Shown: in pieces, positions 1 to 8,138 of the stretch | How the letters are laid out: every line of letters starts with the position of its first letter | Position numbering within the stretch: position 1 is the stretch's first letter | NCBI GenBank assembly: GCA_014237395.1 | Contig: JABZFP010000008.1 | Coordinates: 58,151 to 122,150, forward strand | DNA: 64,000 nucleotides | Reading direction: 5' to 3' | DNA from: Desulfobacteraceae bacterium | Lineage (GTDB): Bacteria > Desulfobacterota > Desulfobacteria > Desulfobacterales > UBA5852 | Notes under the pieces: generated by a model | Told to the model about the DNA's origin: nothing | The model's database searches: none | The model's input: the letters and a program-made list of their open reading frames with translations, nothing else | Made by a program: the position numbers and the translations under genes

Positions 1-24
1 CTCCCATTGGCAGACACCAAAAGA

Positions 25-495
25 TCATCCGCCGTCCGTCTGCGGAAAAGCCGTGTTGGCGTAGAGATATTCCATCTTCTCTTTGTGCTTCAGTTCCTCG
101 TTAGCGATTTTGTGCAGCATGTCGTGAACGGCATCCCCCGCATCATAGAGCATGGCCAATTCACTGTAGAATTTGTAAGCCCGGAATTCCCGGTGCGAAG
201 CCACCAGGAAGATGTCCGCCCGGCTCATATCCTCTTCGACTTCGGGCTCATCGAGGTGTTCGGCAATTTTATAATACACCACATCCGACAACCGCATGGC
301 CTCGGGGCCGACACCGTCGGCACGAAATTTCTCCAAGTACGCTTTATGCTTTTTTTCCTCCTCGCCGATCCAGGTAAGGGCTTCGCGGGCCGCCCCATCC
401 GTTACCCTTCCGGCAAGGTCCGTGTAGAACCGAAAGGCCTCCTCTTCCCTCGAAATGGCAATGTTGATGTACTCCAGCAGTTTTTCATCTAGCAT
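25..495 (-). CDS. Ferritin-like / rubrerythrin-type diiron protein
   Basis: A 156-residue, largely helical protein with two Glu-rich segments typical of ferritin-like four-helix bundles: SREEEAFRFY near residue 15 with EEEKKHKAY near 46, and SHREFRAYKFY near 100 with NEELKHKEKME near 133. The E...EExxH pairs are the usual ligands of a diiron site. There is no C-terminal rubredoxin domain, so this is a short 'erythrin-only' form. Such proteins in anaerobes are linked to peroxide detoxification or iron handling; the substrate here is inferred. The ATG at 495 is preceded by AGGAAGGATATGCC-type sequence, a good ribosome site. It stands alone on the minus strand. Confidence 0.85.
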   Translation of the reverse strand: MLDEKLLEYINIAISREEEAFRFYTDLAGRVTDGAAREALTWIGEEEKKHKAYLEKFRADGVGPEAMRLSDVVYYKIAEHLDEPEVEEDMSRADIFLVASHREFRAYKFYSELAMLYDAGDAVHDMLHKIANEELKHKEKMEYLYANTAFPQTDGG

Positions 496-691
496 GGCGG
501 CATATCCTTCCTGCGGTTATTGCGTCCATTGGACATTTGCCGGCAGGCTCTTTCCGGTACCGCACCGAAAGGATGGCCAGGCCGGTTATCGCGAAAAAAC
601 AGCGATTGGGGAAATCATGTGAAAGCGCCTGTATTGCTCATCTTAATCACCCCGCTGCTTTTTGGCAACCGTTCCGAACGCCGATCTGCCC

Positions 692-1075
692 TTAGTCACG
701 ATGATCCGCCGGATCAAAATGGTGACATGCCGTTTTGCGCGTAAAGACCCGTATCCGGGTGCAGCTGCCGTCGCTATGGATAAAGAACCCCGCCACACGT
801 TCGCTTTGAAGGGCCTGGGATGGTGGAAGGCCATCGAATACGCGGCTTTCCTCGGACAGACGCCGCATCAAATGACGGACCACGCACCCCACTGCCGAAG
901 CATTGACGAAGCGATCTTGGGCCTCACCGGTGCGCCGCTCATATTGCGCCATGACGTTGACAAGCATCGTTATGAGGGTGGCCGGTTTGCCGAAGCAGCC
1001 CACACCGGACAGTCGGCGCCAATCATGACAAACCCGGCGATCGTTTGGCGGACCGCCACATGGCCCGTCAGGCAT
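692..1075 (-). CDS. Hypothetical protein overlapping the small upstream gene (uncertain)
   Basis: A 127-codon open frame whose ATG at 1075 overlaps the stop of the 56-residue gene upstream, with GAGG about six bases before it, so translational coupling is possible. Codon use is GC-rich like the real genes. The product has several scattered Cys residues but no domain I recognise. The opposite strand also has a long open frame here (662-1144), so this could be a chance ORF. Together with 496-691, which shows no further signal, it is the only candidate gene in this stretch. Confidence 0.35.
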   Translation of the reverse strand: MPDGPCGGPPNDRRVCHDWRRLSGVGCFGKPATLITMLVNVMAQYERRTGEAQDRFVNASAVGCVVRHLMRRLSEESRVFDGLPPSQALQSERVAGFFIHSDGSCTRIRVFTRKTACHHFDPADHRD

Positions 1076-1238
1076 AGTGCGCCTCGTTGTAAAAGGTACT
1101 GGCTTCCTCCACGGAGTCGAATATCAACCAGTCTTTCCAGATGACCCGCCCGCCGCGCTGGCGGGTGATTTCAACCGTGGTGCTGCCGTGGTATTCAAAC
1201 GCTTCCTGGTAATCCGGGTAAAGGGTCGGTCGCTCCAT
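1068..1238 (-). CDS. Small conserved-looking protein, 56 residues
   Basis: An open frame of 56 codons starting at ATG 1238 directly after a strong ribosome-binding site (TAAGGAGG on the minus strand) and ending at TGA 1068-1070. The product begins MERPTLYPDYQEAFEYHG and ends DSVEEASTFYNEAHYA; it is rich in aromatic and acidic residues, has no membrane segment and looks like a small soluble beta/alpha protein. I do not recognise the family. The good ribosome site and protein-like composition make it a likely real gene missed by length cut-offs. Confidence 0.6.
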   Translation of the reverse strand: MERPTLYPDYQEAFEYHGSTTVEITRQRGGRVIWKDWLIFDSVEEASTFYNEAHYA

Positions 1239-1253
1239 GGTTCCTCCTTATGA

Positions 1254-1282
1254 TTGAAATTATTCACAGATTCCCATATTAA
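1254..1282 (+). promoter_or_regulatory. Sigma70-like promoter candidate
   Basis: TTGAAA at 1254-1259 and TATTAA at 1277-1282 are separated by 17 bp, a reasonable -35/-10 pair on the plus strand. Transcription would start near 1289 and reach the intrinsic terminator at 1322-1360 or read on into the WYL gene at 1417. Confidence 0.4.
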
Positions 1283-1288
1283 ACGCTG

Positions 1289-1360
1289 TGGCATCTGTCG
1301 TTGATGTCTTTCGTATCATGGCGGTGTGACAGATCCGGTCACACCGTTCGGTTTTTTTTT
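1289..1360 (+). ncRNA. Possible small RNA or attenuated leader (about 70 nt)
   Basis: The stretch between a sigma70-like promoter and a strong intrinsic terminator has no open frame of note. It would give a transcript of about 70 nt ending in a GC-rich hairpin plus U-tract. It may be an independent small RNA or the leader of the downstream WYL regulator. Both ends are inferred from sequence only. Confidence 0.3.
1322..1360 (+). terminator. Intrinsic terminator with T-tract
   Basis: A perfect 9-bp stem (CGGTGTGAC at 1322-1330 with GTCACACCG at 1338-1346, 7-nt loop) is followed by TTCGG and nine T residues at 1352-1360. This is a textbook intrinsic terminator on the plus strand, yet no plus-strand gene lies upstream in the window. 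Confidence 0.8.
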
Positions 1361-1416
1361 AGGATTTCAGGCAAACCACTGAAAATCTGCTGCGACCATC
1401 AACACGGGAGGTGCCG

Positions 1417-2415
1417 ATGGCACGGGGGGATCAACTGTCCCGCCAATGGACGATCATTCAGAACCTGCAGTCATCCCGGACGGGCAAATTGGTATCCGAA
1501 CTAGCCGCAACCTTGGGCTGCCACCGCCGCACGGTCTACCGTGACCTGGAGGCACTGCAGTCCGCTGGCTTCCCGCTCTACAGCGACCAGGAAGACGGCC
1601 GTTCACGCTGGTACCTGATCGAAAGCGCCCGCCAGGCCATCCCGATTCCCTTCAGTATGACGGAATTGATGGCACTCTATTTCAGCCGCGACTGGTTGCG
1701 CATGCTGGAAAACACCGTGTTTCACGAATCGCTGGAATCGCTCTTCCAAAAAGTTCAGGCCACCTTGCCTCCCGAAACCAACCGGTACCTGGAAACCTTC
1801 CGTCGCACGGTCAAGGTGGGTGCCCAGCCCCATAAACAATACGGCGCTTTCCGGGAAACGCTGGATCGCATCAACCAGGCGATCATCCAGCAAACCGTGC
1901 TCCGCATGGCGTATTACACCATGAGCCGCAAACGTCTGAGCCGCCGCAACATCGCCCCCTACCGTCTCTGGTTTTTCGACGGAACGTTCTACCTCATCGC
2001 CTATTGTTATCTTCGGAAGGGTGTCCGGGTGTTCGCCGTCGACCGCATTCGCTCGCTGGAGGTGCTAAACGAAACCTTCCGGCTGCCGGACGAAACGGTT
2101 GTGGATGGCTTCATGGAAACCAGTTTCGGTGTCTTCCGCGGGGAAAACGTGCACGTGAAAATTCGCTTCGCCCCCAAAGTGGCCGGCTATATCGCCGAAA
2201 AAACATGGCATGCCACTCAAAAACTGACGCCGCAAAAAAACGGCGCCCTGCTTTTCGAAGCCGACGTGGCTGGAACCGAAGAAATCAAGCATTGGATAAT
2301 GCAGTGGGGTGCCCATGCCGAAGTACTGTCACCGGACACGCTGCGCCGGGAAATACAATCGGAGGCGACCGCCATGGTCAACCGCTACAGGGACGGGGAT
2401 CCTGCTGGCAATTGA
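1417..2415 (+). CDS. WYL-domain transcriptional regulator
   Basis: A 332-residue regulator of the YafY/WYL type. The N-terminus (about residues 8-60) is a winged helix with the motif LGCHRRTVYRDLEALQSAGFP, typical of DeoR-like HTH_11 domains. The middle (about 130-220) is a WYL domain, seen at MAYYTMSRKRLSRRNIAPYRLWFFDGTFYLIAYC, and a WCX-type extension follows. WYL domains bind nucleic acid or small ligands and often control stress or defence genes. I place the start at ATG 1417 rather than GTG 1411, because the GGGAG ribosome site ends at 1410. It lies alone behind an intrinsic terminator and converges with the methyltransferase gene; its target is unknown. Confidence 0.88.
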   Translation: MARGDQLSRQWTIIQNLQSSRTGKLVSELAATLGCHRRTVYRDLEALQSAGFPLYSDQEDGRSRWYLIESARQAIPIPFSMTELMALYFSRDWLRMLENTVFHESLESLFQKVQATLPPETNRYLETFRRTVKVGAQPHKQYGAFRETLDRINQAIIQQTVLRMAYYTMSRKRLSRRNIAPYRLWFFDGTFYLIAYCYLRKGVRVFAVDRIRSLEVLNETFRLPDETVVDGFMETSFGVFRGENVHVKIRFAPKVAGYIAEKTWHATQKLTPQKNGALLFEADVAGTEEIKHWIMQWGAHAEVLSPDTLRREIQSEATAMVNRYRDGDPAGN

Positions 2416-2434
2416 GCGACGTAATCGCCACCGG

Positions 2435-2998
2435 CTAAGGCGTCGACGGGCGCACGGCGACCAGAAATGCTTTGCGGGTGGGAGCATCCTTGTGGCGGCT
2501 GGCGCCCTCACCGTAGGCGATGGTTTGCAAGGCTGGAAAAGCGTGGCGCAATTCGCCGTCTTTCAGGAGGTGATGCCGGCCGAACTTTCGACCGGGACGA
2601 TCCTCCTTATCCTGCAGGTAGGTTTCGAAAAGCAGAACCCCGCCGGGAGCAAGACCTTCCTGAATGAAAGGAAAGAGGCGCCGCATCAGAAACCGGGTAT
2701 TGACGATCAATTGGTAGCGAAGGGGATGAATCCGAAAGGCGTCCATATCCTGGCAGATGCGGTTGATCGCGGGCGAACGGCAGACGAAACGCCGCAGGCC
2801 TTCTTCGGAAATATCCACCGCATCGACCTCGAATCCGCGAGCGGCAAGAAAACAGGCATTACGCCCGTTGCCGCAGGCCAGATCCAATGCACGGCCGACC
2901 GGGGCATGATGGTAAAACGCCTGCACGATCCCCGAAGCCGCCGTCGGAAATTGCGCCTCCCGGTACTTGCGGTTCCATTTGTCACGATCAGACGTCAT
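2435..2998 (-). CDS. Class I SAM-dependent methyltransferase (TehB-like)
   Basis: A 187-residue protein with the SAM-binding motif I ALDLACGNGRNACFLAARGF at about residues 37-56, followed by the acidic motif VDAVDIS. It opens with DRDKWNRKYRE, a start seen in TehB/YcgJ-like small methyltransferases. The middle LAPGGVLLFETY is motif III. The substrate cannot be told from sequence; tellurite or thiol methylation is only one option for the family. Its start overlaps the end of the Nudix gene by 11 bases, so the two are probably co-translated. Confidence 0.85.
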   Translation of the reverse strand: MTSDRDKWNRKYREAQFPTAASGIVQAFYHHAPVGRALDLACGNGRNACFLAARGFEVDAVDISEEGLRRFVCRSPAINRICQDMDAFRIHPLRYQLIVNTRFLMRRLFPFIQEGLAPGGVLLFETYLQDKEDRPGRKFGRHHLLKDGELRHAFPALQTIAYGEGASRHKDAPTRKAFLVAVRPSTP

Positions 2999-3494
2999 GG
3001 CGGTCGGCGCAACCGAAATGATAGCGGCCTGACAACAACTGCCGGGTGGGGAGACTCACGTCAAGGCCGGCCATCTCAGCCTCGGCAACCCAGCGCGCCT
3101 CCATGGCATCGTCACCGGAGCACAGGTCGCCGCTTTGATAGGTCGCATCCAGGTCGACGATGACATAATGATAGCGAATCCGGCCCGTGTCGTCGCGCTC
3201 GACCACATCGAACACATAGGCCGGTTCACCTGCGGCAATGCGGATACCGGTTTCCTCCAGGATTTCCCGCTCGGCCGCCTGGGACAGGGATTCCCCCAGA
3301 AGCACGCCCCCTCCGGGGATCGCCCATTGACCGCGTGCCGGTGCCTTCCCCCGCCGCACCAGCAGGATGCAATTGTCCTTGAAAACGACGGCGCCGACGG
3401 CCACGCGCGGTTTCGACGGATACCCCCCCGAAGGGTTCTGATCCATATCGGATTTTCGCTGCACCCCTTCCCACCTCCCGGAACCGTTTTCCAA
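2988..3494 (-). CDS. Nudix hydrolase
   Basis: A 168-residue Nudix protein. The Nudix box is clear and complete: it starts at GGGVLLGESLSQ and runs to AEREILEETGI (G-x5-E-x7-RE-x2-EE-x-G pattern), giving the Mg2+-binding glutamates. The preceding RVAVGAVVFKDNCILLVRRGKAP strand and the QWAIPGGG loop are typical of ADP-ribose or NADH pyrophosphatase-like housecleaning enzymes, though the substrate is not determined. Met17 (at 3446) is an alternative start that would drop a poorly conserved leader. It forms a two-gene unit with the downstream methyltransferase. Confidence 0.88.
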   Translation of the reverse strand: MENGSGRWEGVQRKSDMDQNPSGGYPSKPRVAVGAVVFKDNCILLVRRGKAPARGQWAIPGGGVLLGESLSQAAEREILEETGIRIAAGEPAYVFDVVERDDTGRIRYHYVIVDLDATYQSGDLCSGDDAMEARWVAEAEMAGLDVSLPTRQLLSGRYHFGCADRHDV

Positions 3495-3546
3495 CAGCCC
3501 GCCATATCTGGTGGTCGGCGACCTTCAGCGGCCGCCGCTTGGACAA

Positions 3547-4032
3547 TCAATCCCCCACTTCGGCCGGATCGATCTTGATGTTGTCGGATGGCGCATCGTC
3601 TCGCCGTTTCCGAGGTTGCCTGAGAAAATGATACGCCACGGCAATCGATACGATAAGGGCGGCAATGCCGATGATGGACAGCCCCTCGTACTCTTTCACA
3701 TCCAGTATGATCACCTTGCGGGTAATGGCGATCAGGGCAACTTCCAGTACGATTTCCGAGTGCACCACCTTCTGGGCCAGATAGGCCTTGATGGTTTCCA
3801 AGAGCTCGACACCGATCAGGATCAGCAGAAAAAAGCCGAATATGTCGAGCAAATCATCGATTTCCAGCCAGAAAAGCGGCGGCGAAAGAATATCGGCAAC
3901 AATGAGATAGGCCAGTTCGACGGTCGAAATCAGGACCACCACAATCATCATGAAAATCAACGAAACGATAATCCCATGTTCGAATTTTTGTATCAACCGG
4001 GTTACCATCAAGAAGCGCTCCTTGTCTTTCAC
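3547..4032 (-). CDS. PsiE-family membrane protein
   Basis: A 161-residue inner-membrane protein with four hydrophobic segments at roughly residues 20-45, 60-80, 95-115 and 118-138. The segment HSEIVLEVALIAITRKVIILD is characteristic of the phosphate-starvation-inducible PsiE family (PF06146). Function in the family is unknown; in E. coli psiE responds to phosphate starvation. Here it follows a tandem universal stress protein by 18 bases on the same strand, which suggests a shared stress response. The C-terminus is a short charged tail. Confidence 0.8.
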   Translation of the reverse strand: MKDKERFLMVTRLIQKFEHGIIVSLIFMMIVVVLISTVELAYLIVADILSPPLFWLEIDDLLDIFGFFLLILIGVELLETIKAYLAQKVVHSEIVLEVALIAITRKVIILDVKEYEGLSIIGIAALIVSIAVAYHFLRQPRKRRDDAPSDNIKIDPAEVGD

Positions 4033-4050
4033 TGTCAGGACGAGGTTATG

Positions 4051-4983
4051 TCAGGGCACCACCCAGAGAGCCATGCCGTCAGCCTTTTGGAGAAGGCTTC
4101 GCGATACGCTGCCGGTAAACATGCTTTTGCTCCTTCCGCGTCGGCCCATGACCACCGTACCATAGGTATGGTCTGAGGCATAATTCTCAATCGATCGCGC
4201 AACGGACAGCTTCCCGTCAAGCGTGTCCACCTTCAGGCGGTCTTTTCCCAGACCGTTTTTTTCCAATAGGGCAAGGGCCTGTTGATAAAAATTCTCCATG
4301 CAGTGCCGGTCGTCGTTCAGCAGAACCGTTTCGGCGTCCTGGGTTGTTGCCTCTTCCATCTCGATCTCGCAGTAGTCCTGAAATCGCGGGCGAATATGAA
4401 GGACATGGATGGCGTGCGTCGAATGGCCGGAGAGCATGAACGCCATATGGTCCAGGGCGCGCAGCGCCGATTGGCTGCCATCGGCGGCCAATAGAATTTT
4501 ATCCGAAGATACCGTCCCATCCACCACCCATATTGGGATCAGCTCGGAGTGCTCGACAAGGTTGGCGGTGACACTTCCCGTAAGCCATTTCTGCAGAGAG
4601 GAAGCCCCCCGGCGGGCAACCAGAATGGCATCATAGTGCTTCGCCGTGCCCAGCGCAAGAATATCATCCGCTACCCCGATGCGCATGGGCATGGTAAGAA
4701 TCTCGACCCGGCTTTCTTCCACACCCTGACGGACCATCCGCCGGGCAGCCGCATCCAAGACTTCCCGGGACTTGGCCTCGTTTTTGGCCATCAGTTTCTC
4801 CAGTGTCCGCCGCGCACTCTCTTTCCGCCGCGCCTCTTCCGTCAGGTATTGCGACAGGGCCGGCTGAACATGCAGCAGGACAAACCGCGACGGGGTAATA
4901 GTTGCGGCCATGCGCGCGGCATAAAGAACCGCCTCCATGGATTGGGGCGAATGGTCAATCGCGATAAGGATCTTTTTTTCCAT
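4051..4983 (-). CDS. Universal stress protein, two-domain
   Basis: A 310-residue tandem USP. Domain 1 begins ILIAIDHSPQSMEA and ends with a degenerate ATP loop (ARRGASSLQKWLTGSV near 127); domain 2 begins ILLAADGSQSALRA near 163 and has a G-x2-G-x9-GS loop (GRRGRSKSMFTGSVSR near 285). Family members bind ATP or AMP and promote survival in stasis or energy limitation. Its ATG at 4983 follows GAGGACATGCC. It probably heads a transcript with the PsiE-like gene. It is one of six USP genes in the window. Confidence 0.9.
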   Translation of the reverse strand: MEKKILIAIDHSPQSMEAVLYAARMAATITPSRFVLLHVQPALSQYLTEEARRKESARRTLEKLMAKNEAKSREVLDAAARRMVRQGVEESRVEILTMPMRIGVADDILALGTAKHYDAILVARRGASSLQKWLTGSVTANLVEHSELIPIWVVDGTVSSDKILLAADGSQSALRALDHMAFMLSGHSTHAIHVLHIRPRFQDYCEIEMEEATTQDAETVLLNDDRHCMENFYQQALALLEKNGLGKDRLKVDTLDGKLSVARSIENYASDHTYGTVVMGRRGRSKSMFTGSVSRSLLQKADGMALWVVP

Positions 4984-5103
4984 GGCATGTCCTCGCTTTC
5001 ATTGGTTGCCGCCCGTACCCTGAAGAAGGGGGCTATCCTATTGCCAAACAACCATTGATTGCCGTGTAATCGTAACACGGGGTCCCTTCGCGACCCAGCT
5101 GGT

Positions 5104-5454
5104 CTAAGGCTGGTTCCGCTTCGCTTTCTTTTCCATATCGTCGTGAAGGTGGTCCGTCCAGGTCCGGGAAGACAACTGCATTCCCGAACGGTAAGCGGCC
5201 CGACCGATGAGATGGGCCCCCACGGGCGCCGTCATATAGAGAAATACGAGCCCCAGCAACGCCCTCAGCAGTATGCCGGCATCGGCAAAGAAAACCGCGA
5301 CGGCTGCCATGATCATACCGGCGCCCAATGTTCCTGCCTTGGTGGCCGCATGCATGCGCGTCAGGGTGTCCGGCAGGCGAATAATGCCAACGGCCGCCAC
5401 CAGGCAGAACAGGCAACCCGTCAGAATAAAAATCGCCACGATCCACTCACCCAT
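5104..5454 (-). CDS. mrpG: Na+/H+ antiporter subunit G
   Basis: A 116-residue subunit of the Mrp/Mnh-type cation/proton antiporter. It has three membrane segments and the conserved GIIRLPDTLTRMHAATKAGTLG stretch of PhaG/MnhG (PF03334). I place the start at ATG 5454, preceded by GGGAGA and overlapping the end of mrpF, rather than at the far upstream frame start. It is the last gene of the seven-gene operon on the minus strand. Confidence 0.93.
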   Translation of the reverse strand: MGEWIVAIFILTGCLFCLVAAVGIIRLPDTLTRMHAATKAGTLGAGMIMAAVAVFFADAGILLRALLGLVFLYMTAPVGAHLIGRAAYRSGMQLSSRTWTDHLHDDMEKKAKRNQP

Positions 5455-5779
5455 GATGGTCTCCCTTTCGTTCCGATGCGCCATCATGGTTTTGATCGGC
5501 GTTCGAACGCTCCAGATAGCGGGCAAAAGCAACGGTTCCCAGAAAAGCTACGAGGGCATAGGCGATTGCGACATCCAGAAACACGGACTCCCCCGTAAAA
5601 ATGGCAAGCAGGGCGACCAGGGCGACCACAAGCACCGACATCAAATCAAGGCCGATGATGCGATCGGCGTTCTTGGGACCGCGGATAAGCCGGTAAACCA
5701 CCAGCGCCATACTCGATGTCAGGATGAACAGGCCGATGCCGGCAGCGCTCTGCACCACCAGGGATTCCGCCATCGTCAT
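5447..5779 (-). CDS. mrpF: Na+/H+ antiporter subunit F
   Basis: A 110-residue membrane protein with three hydrophobic helices and the MnhF hallmark YRLIRGPKNADRIIGLDLMSV followed by a helix containing DVAIAYALVAFLGTVAFARYL. It overlaps mrpE by four bases and mrpG by eight, showing tight translational coupling. It belongs to the MrpE-G membrane arm of the antiporter complex. Confidence 0.93.
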   Translation of the reverse strand: MTMAESLVVQSAAGIGLFILTSSMALVVYRLIRGPKNADRIIGLDLMSVLVVALVALLAIFTGESVFLDVAIAYALVAFLGTVAFARYLERSNADQNHDGASERKGDHHG

Positions 5780-6249
5780 CGCAGCACCTCCAGCACCCGA
5801 CGCTCCAGCCCATCTTTAAGCTCCCGACAGACGACATCCACATCATCCAGAAACATGACATGGACGTAAAGATAATGGCGATCGTCGGAAAGATCGATAC
5901 TCAGTGTTCCGGGGGTCAGCGATATCAGGTTGGCTACCGCCATGATTTCCATGTCCGTGCGCGCATCCAGAGGCAGTCGAATGATGCCCGGACGGCTGAT
6001 ATGCGATGGCGTCACCACATCCCAGAGCACTCGCAGATTCGAGACGAAAAGGGCCTTGATAAAAAAAACGATCAGGCCGATGAGGGTCGGAATCCGCTGA
6101 AAGTAGCGCTTGTCGCCGTAGAGCGGACGCGTCAGCCACAAGGCGCCGTATCCCACCACCAGGCCCGCGACAAGCGTTTGCAGGGTAAAGGACTCCAACG
6201 CAATCATGAACCCCACCGCCAGCAGAACGTTGATCAGGAACAGGTTCAT
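5776..6249 (-). CDS. mrpE: Na+/H+ antiporter subunit E
   Basis: A 157-residue protein beginning MNLFLINVLLAVGFMIALES, with the family features LPLDARTDMEIMAVANLISLTPGTLSIDL and a C-terminal soluble domain ending in HVMFLDDVD (PF01899). The ATG at 6249 overlaps the mrpD stop (ATGA). The open frame continues upstream inside mrpD, but the internal ATG is the only sensible start. Confidence 0.93.
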   Translation of the reverse strand: MNLFLINVLLAVGFMIALESFTLQTLVAGLVVGYGALWLTRPLYGDKRYFQRIPTLIGLIVFFIKALFVSNLRVLWDVVTPSHISRPGIIRLPLDARTDMEIMAVANLISLTPGTLSIDLSDDRHYLYVHVMFLDDVDVVCRELKDGLERRVLEVLR

Positions 6250-7742
6250 GGACGGCCTCCCCCCAGGACCGCCTCGACATAGACCTGAGGCGCCATCAGC
6301 TCCCGGGCGGCGGTGTCCGCCAAACGGTAAACGGGTTCGGCGCCGAGACCGATCACCAGGGTGATCATCGCCAGAACGCAGACCGGCGCCATTTTCCACC
6401 CGGAGTAAGGCACGGCGGCGCCTCCCGTACCGGAAGACGGAAGCGGTTTCCAGAAGGCCTCGATCCAAATTTTGACCATCGAATAGACGGTCATCAGTCC
6501 CACCGCCACGGCAATGGCGGCCACGATATAGTGCTCCACCTGGAGACTGGCTTGAATCAGAAGTAATTTGGCCCAGAAACCGGACAAGGGCGGAAAACCG
6601 GCCAGCGAGAATGCCGGAACGAAGAACAAAACCGCCACGACCGGATAGGCCTGGTAGAGCCCGCCCATGCGGTTCAGGTCCATGGTGCCGTTGATATCGC
6701 GGCCCAATCCGCTCACCAGAAAGAGGTTGGCTTTGACGATCATGTGATGAACCAGATAGAATACCGTGCCCGTCAGCGCCAGGGGCGTCCACAGCGCCAA
6801 GCCCAGCAGCATGTAGCCCACCTGGCTGATGATATGAAAGGAAAGAATACGGCGGAAAGCGTTTTGGGCGGCGGCCCCCAGCACGCCGGTGACCATCGTC
6901 AGCCCCGCAATGACCAGGAGCACGCCATGGGTGGTGGCCATGTCGTGATGAAAGACGAGGCTGAAGGTGCGGATAAGGGCATAAACACCGACTTTGGTCA
7001 GCATACCGGCGAAAAGCGCCGATACGGCAATCCCCGGCGTATGGTAGGAGGCCGGAAGCCAGAAGAAGAGGGGAAACATGCCGGCCTTGATGCCGAAGGC
7101 CGCCATGAACAGAAACGCAACTGCCGTCAACAGTCCCCGGGCCTCATGGCTCAAAATCTTCTGGTGCAAATGCGCCATGTTCAGGGTGCCTGTCAGACCG
7201 TAGAGCAAGGCCAGCCCCATGAGGAACAGCAGGGTCGCCAACAGGTTGATGACAACGTAAGGAACGGCGCCCCTGAACTGGGCACGCCGCTGGCCCGAGG
7301 TCATCAGGCCAAAAGAGGCCATCAACATGACTTCAAACCAGACATAGAGGTTGAACAGGTCACCGGTTAGAAAGGCGCCGCTGAGGCCACCGAGCAGGAC
7401 ATGGAAAAGGGCATGAAAGCTTTTGGCGCGCAAATGGTCCGGCAACTCCCCGCGCGCATAAAATGCTGCTGCCGTCCCCAGAATGCCGGTGACCATCAGC
7501 ATCAGGACGCTCAAATGATCGGCCACCAGCGAAATCCCATAAGGTGCCGGCCAATTGCCCACCTGAAGCACCTGGATGCCATCCTCCGTTACGGCCGAAA
7601 ACAACACGATGCAGGCGGCCAGTTGACCAATGACACCGGCCAGGGAAACGGCCTGCTGCAAGGCCGGTTTGCGCCACAACAGCAGGCTGGCGGCAGCCGT
7701 GCCAAAAGGCAACAGGATTGGATAGATGAGGAGGTTGCTCAT
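6246..7742 (-). CDS. mrpD: Na+/H+ antiporter subunit D
   Basis: A 498-residue, proton-pumping-type subunit related to NuoM/NuoN. It has about fourteen membrane segments. The conserved Glu in FNLYVWFEVMLMASFGL and the Lys in GIKAGMFPLFFWLPASYHTPG are the usual proton-channel residues of the family. The TMVTGVLGAAAQNAFRRILSFHIISQVGYM stretch is the discontinuous helix region with the HIISQVGY signature. It overlaps mrpC and mrpE by four bases each. Confidence 0.95.
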   Translation of the reverse strand: MSNLLIYPILLPFGTAAASLLLWRKPALQQAVSLAGVIGQLAACIVLFSAVTEDGIQVLQVGNWPAPYGISLVADHLSVLMLMVTGILGTAAAFYARGELPDHLRAKSFHALFHVLLGGLSGAFLTGDLFNLYVWFEVMLMASFGLMTSGQRRAQFRGAVPYVVINLLATLLFLMGLALLYGLTGTLNMAHLHQKILSHEARGLLTAVAFLFMAAFGIKAGMFPLFFWLPASYHTPGIAVSALFAGMLTKVGVYALIRTFSLVFHHDMATTHGVLLVIAGLTMVTGVLGAAAQNAFRRILSFHIISQVGYMLLGLALWTPLALTGTVFYLVHHMIVKANLFLVSGLGRDINGTMDLNRMGGLYQAYPVVAVLFFVPAFSLAGFPPLSGFWAKLLLIQASLQVEHYIVAAIAVAVGLMTVYSMVKIWIEAFWKPLPSSGTGGAAVPYSGWKMAPVCVLAMITLVIGLGAEPVYRLADTAARELMAPQVYVEAVLGGGRP

Positions 7743-8137
7743 GACCCCGCCTCCTGCCGGGCGGTGGTCGTATCCGTCGCGTGGGGCTTCTCTGGGGCGC
7801 TTTTCGTCATTTGCCGGGTATCGATCGTGCCCAGGCTTTCATAGCTGCGATAGAAGAGAACGAACATAAAGACCAGCAGGGCAAAACCGATCACGATGGC
7901 CGTCAGAATCAGAGCTTGGGGCAAGGCATTGGCCACCGCCGTGCCGGGCACGGACCGGCCAACTTCGATCAAGGCCGGTTTGGTATGCGTCAGGCCGCCG
8001 GCTGTAAAAATGACGAGATTCACCGCATTGCTCAACATGATCAGCCCGAAAAGTATGCGCACCAGGTTCTGACTGAGCAGCAGATAGATGCCGCCGGCAA
8101 CCATACTGCCGCTGACGATGGCCAGTGCCGTTTCCAT
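7739..8137 (-). CDS. mrpC: Na+/H+ antiporter subunit C
   Basis: A 132-residue NuoK-like subunit with three membrane helices. The segment YLLLSQNLVRILFGLIMLSNAVNLVIF carries the conserved LSNAVNL motif, and PQALILTAIVIGFALLVFMFVLFYRSY is the third helix. The C-terminal 30 residues are a variable polar tail. It starts one base after mrpB and overlaps mrpD by four bases. Confidence 0.94.
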   Translation of the reverse strand: METALAIVSGSMVAGGIYLLLSQNLVRILFGLIMLSNAVNLVIFTAGGLTHTKPALIEVGRSVPGTAVANALPQALILTAIVIGFALLVFMFVLFYRSYESLGTIDTRQMTKSAPEKPHATDTTTARQEAGS

Positions 8138-8138
8138 A

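Noticed and set aside
1289..1306. TGGCATCTGTCGTTGATG as a seventh sigma54-like promoter
   Set aside because: The -24 and -12 elements are one base too far apart compared with the six accepted sites.
5059..5080. CCGTGT-N7-ACACGG inverted repeat after mrpG
   Set aside because: Six-base stem with no T-tract on the minus strand; could be chance.
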